A stretch of DNA of 14,605 nt from an uncultured Campylobacter sp. GTDB lineage: Bacteria; Campylobacterota; Campylobacteria; Campylobacterales; Campylobacteraceae. Below the pieces are notes generated by a model. That model did not search any database. It had not been told where the DNA came from and saw only the letters and a list, made by a program, of their open reading frames with translations. The stretch spans positions 1 through 14,605 of the forward strand of contig CALCKS010000239.1 of NCBI GenBank assembly GCA_937965895.1. The letters run 5' to 3'. Below are positions 14,568-14,605 of this stretch, piece after piece; position 1 is the stretch's first letter, and each line of letters opens with the position of its first letter. A program made the translations under genes and the position numbers.

Positions 14568-14605
14568 TTATAGTTTTGATATCTCTTCGGCGGCTTTGTT
14601 GGCGG
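14568..14605 (-). CDS. C-terminal end of an unidentified gene (partial)
   Basis: The minus strand at the right edge reads in frame to ANKAAEEISKL and a TAA at 14570-14568, 9 nt before the lipoprotein ATG. The TAA is followed directly by the AAGGA ribosome binding site of the next gene, the usual arrangement within an operon. Only about 11 residues are visible, too few to name the product, and the open frame could be chance. Confidence 0.5.
   Translation of the reverse strand, partial: ANKAAEEISKL

Noticed and set aside
1..14605. CRISPR array, IS element, prophage, tRNA or rRNA gene
   Set aside because: No regularly spaced short repeats, transposase-like frames, integrase, or recognisable tRNA/rRNA sequence found on either strand.

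Overview
The window looks like a chromosomal segment from a Campylobacter species of the rectus/showae/concisus/curvus type. Three things point there. First, the gene order mapA-like lipoprotein, comF-like (ctsW), gyrA, flgP, flgQ, flgR, asd matches, as I recall it, the Campylobacter jejuni block Cj1029c to Cj1023c. Second, intergenic DNA is full of AAATTTGA/TCAAATTT words and TATAAT/TAAAAT -10 boxes without clear -35 boxes. Third, the left edge carries the first codons of a DUF4214-type protein of the sort found in surface-layer/RTX-like proteins of oral campylobacters. By eye the base composition is richer in G+C than C. jejuni.

Layout, left to right. Positions 1-43 (minus) hold the first 14 codons of the DUF4214-like gene, preceded by a roughly 330 bp leader with a strong -10 box and a terminator-like hairpin. 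A DUF488 gene (376-738, minus) is divergent from a very long DUF748 / AsmA-like envelope protein (1007-4396, plus). After 463 bp with no gene comes prs (4860-5789, plus), encoding PRPP synthetase, with its own rho-independent terminator. A 489 bp non-coding gap with nested inverted repeats separates prs from the convergent yqhA-like membrane gene (6279-6782, minus), which also has a terminator. asd (7179-8204, minus) follows, with a long hairpin just past its stop codon. Upstream of asd lies a diverged tandem duplication of a 94 bp non-coding unit (8238-8425).

The right half is one co-oriented minus-strand block. In transcription order it runs: the end of an unknown gene, mapA-like lipoprotein, comF/ctsW-like, gyrA, then flgP-flgQ-flgR. 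The flagellar trio is tightly packed (25 nt overlap between flgP and flgQ, 3 nt gap between flgQ and flgR). It is preceded, in the 73 bp gap after gyrA, by a sequence with sigma-54 -24/-12 spacing (GG-N10-GC). FlgR is itself the sigma-54 activator, so the arrangement suggests autoregulation of a flagellar operon containing the basal-disk lipoprotein FlgP.

Most genes are conserved housekeeping or motility genes; I do not see a phage, IS element, CRISPR array or defence island. The points most worth a second look are the 94 bp tandem units upstream of asd, the sigma-54/flgPQR loop, the GyrA quinolone-pocket sequence (Asn-Leu in place of the usual Asp-Ser/Thr), the leader upstream of the DUF4214-like gene, and the inverted repeats between prs and yqhA.
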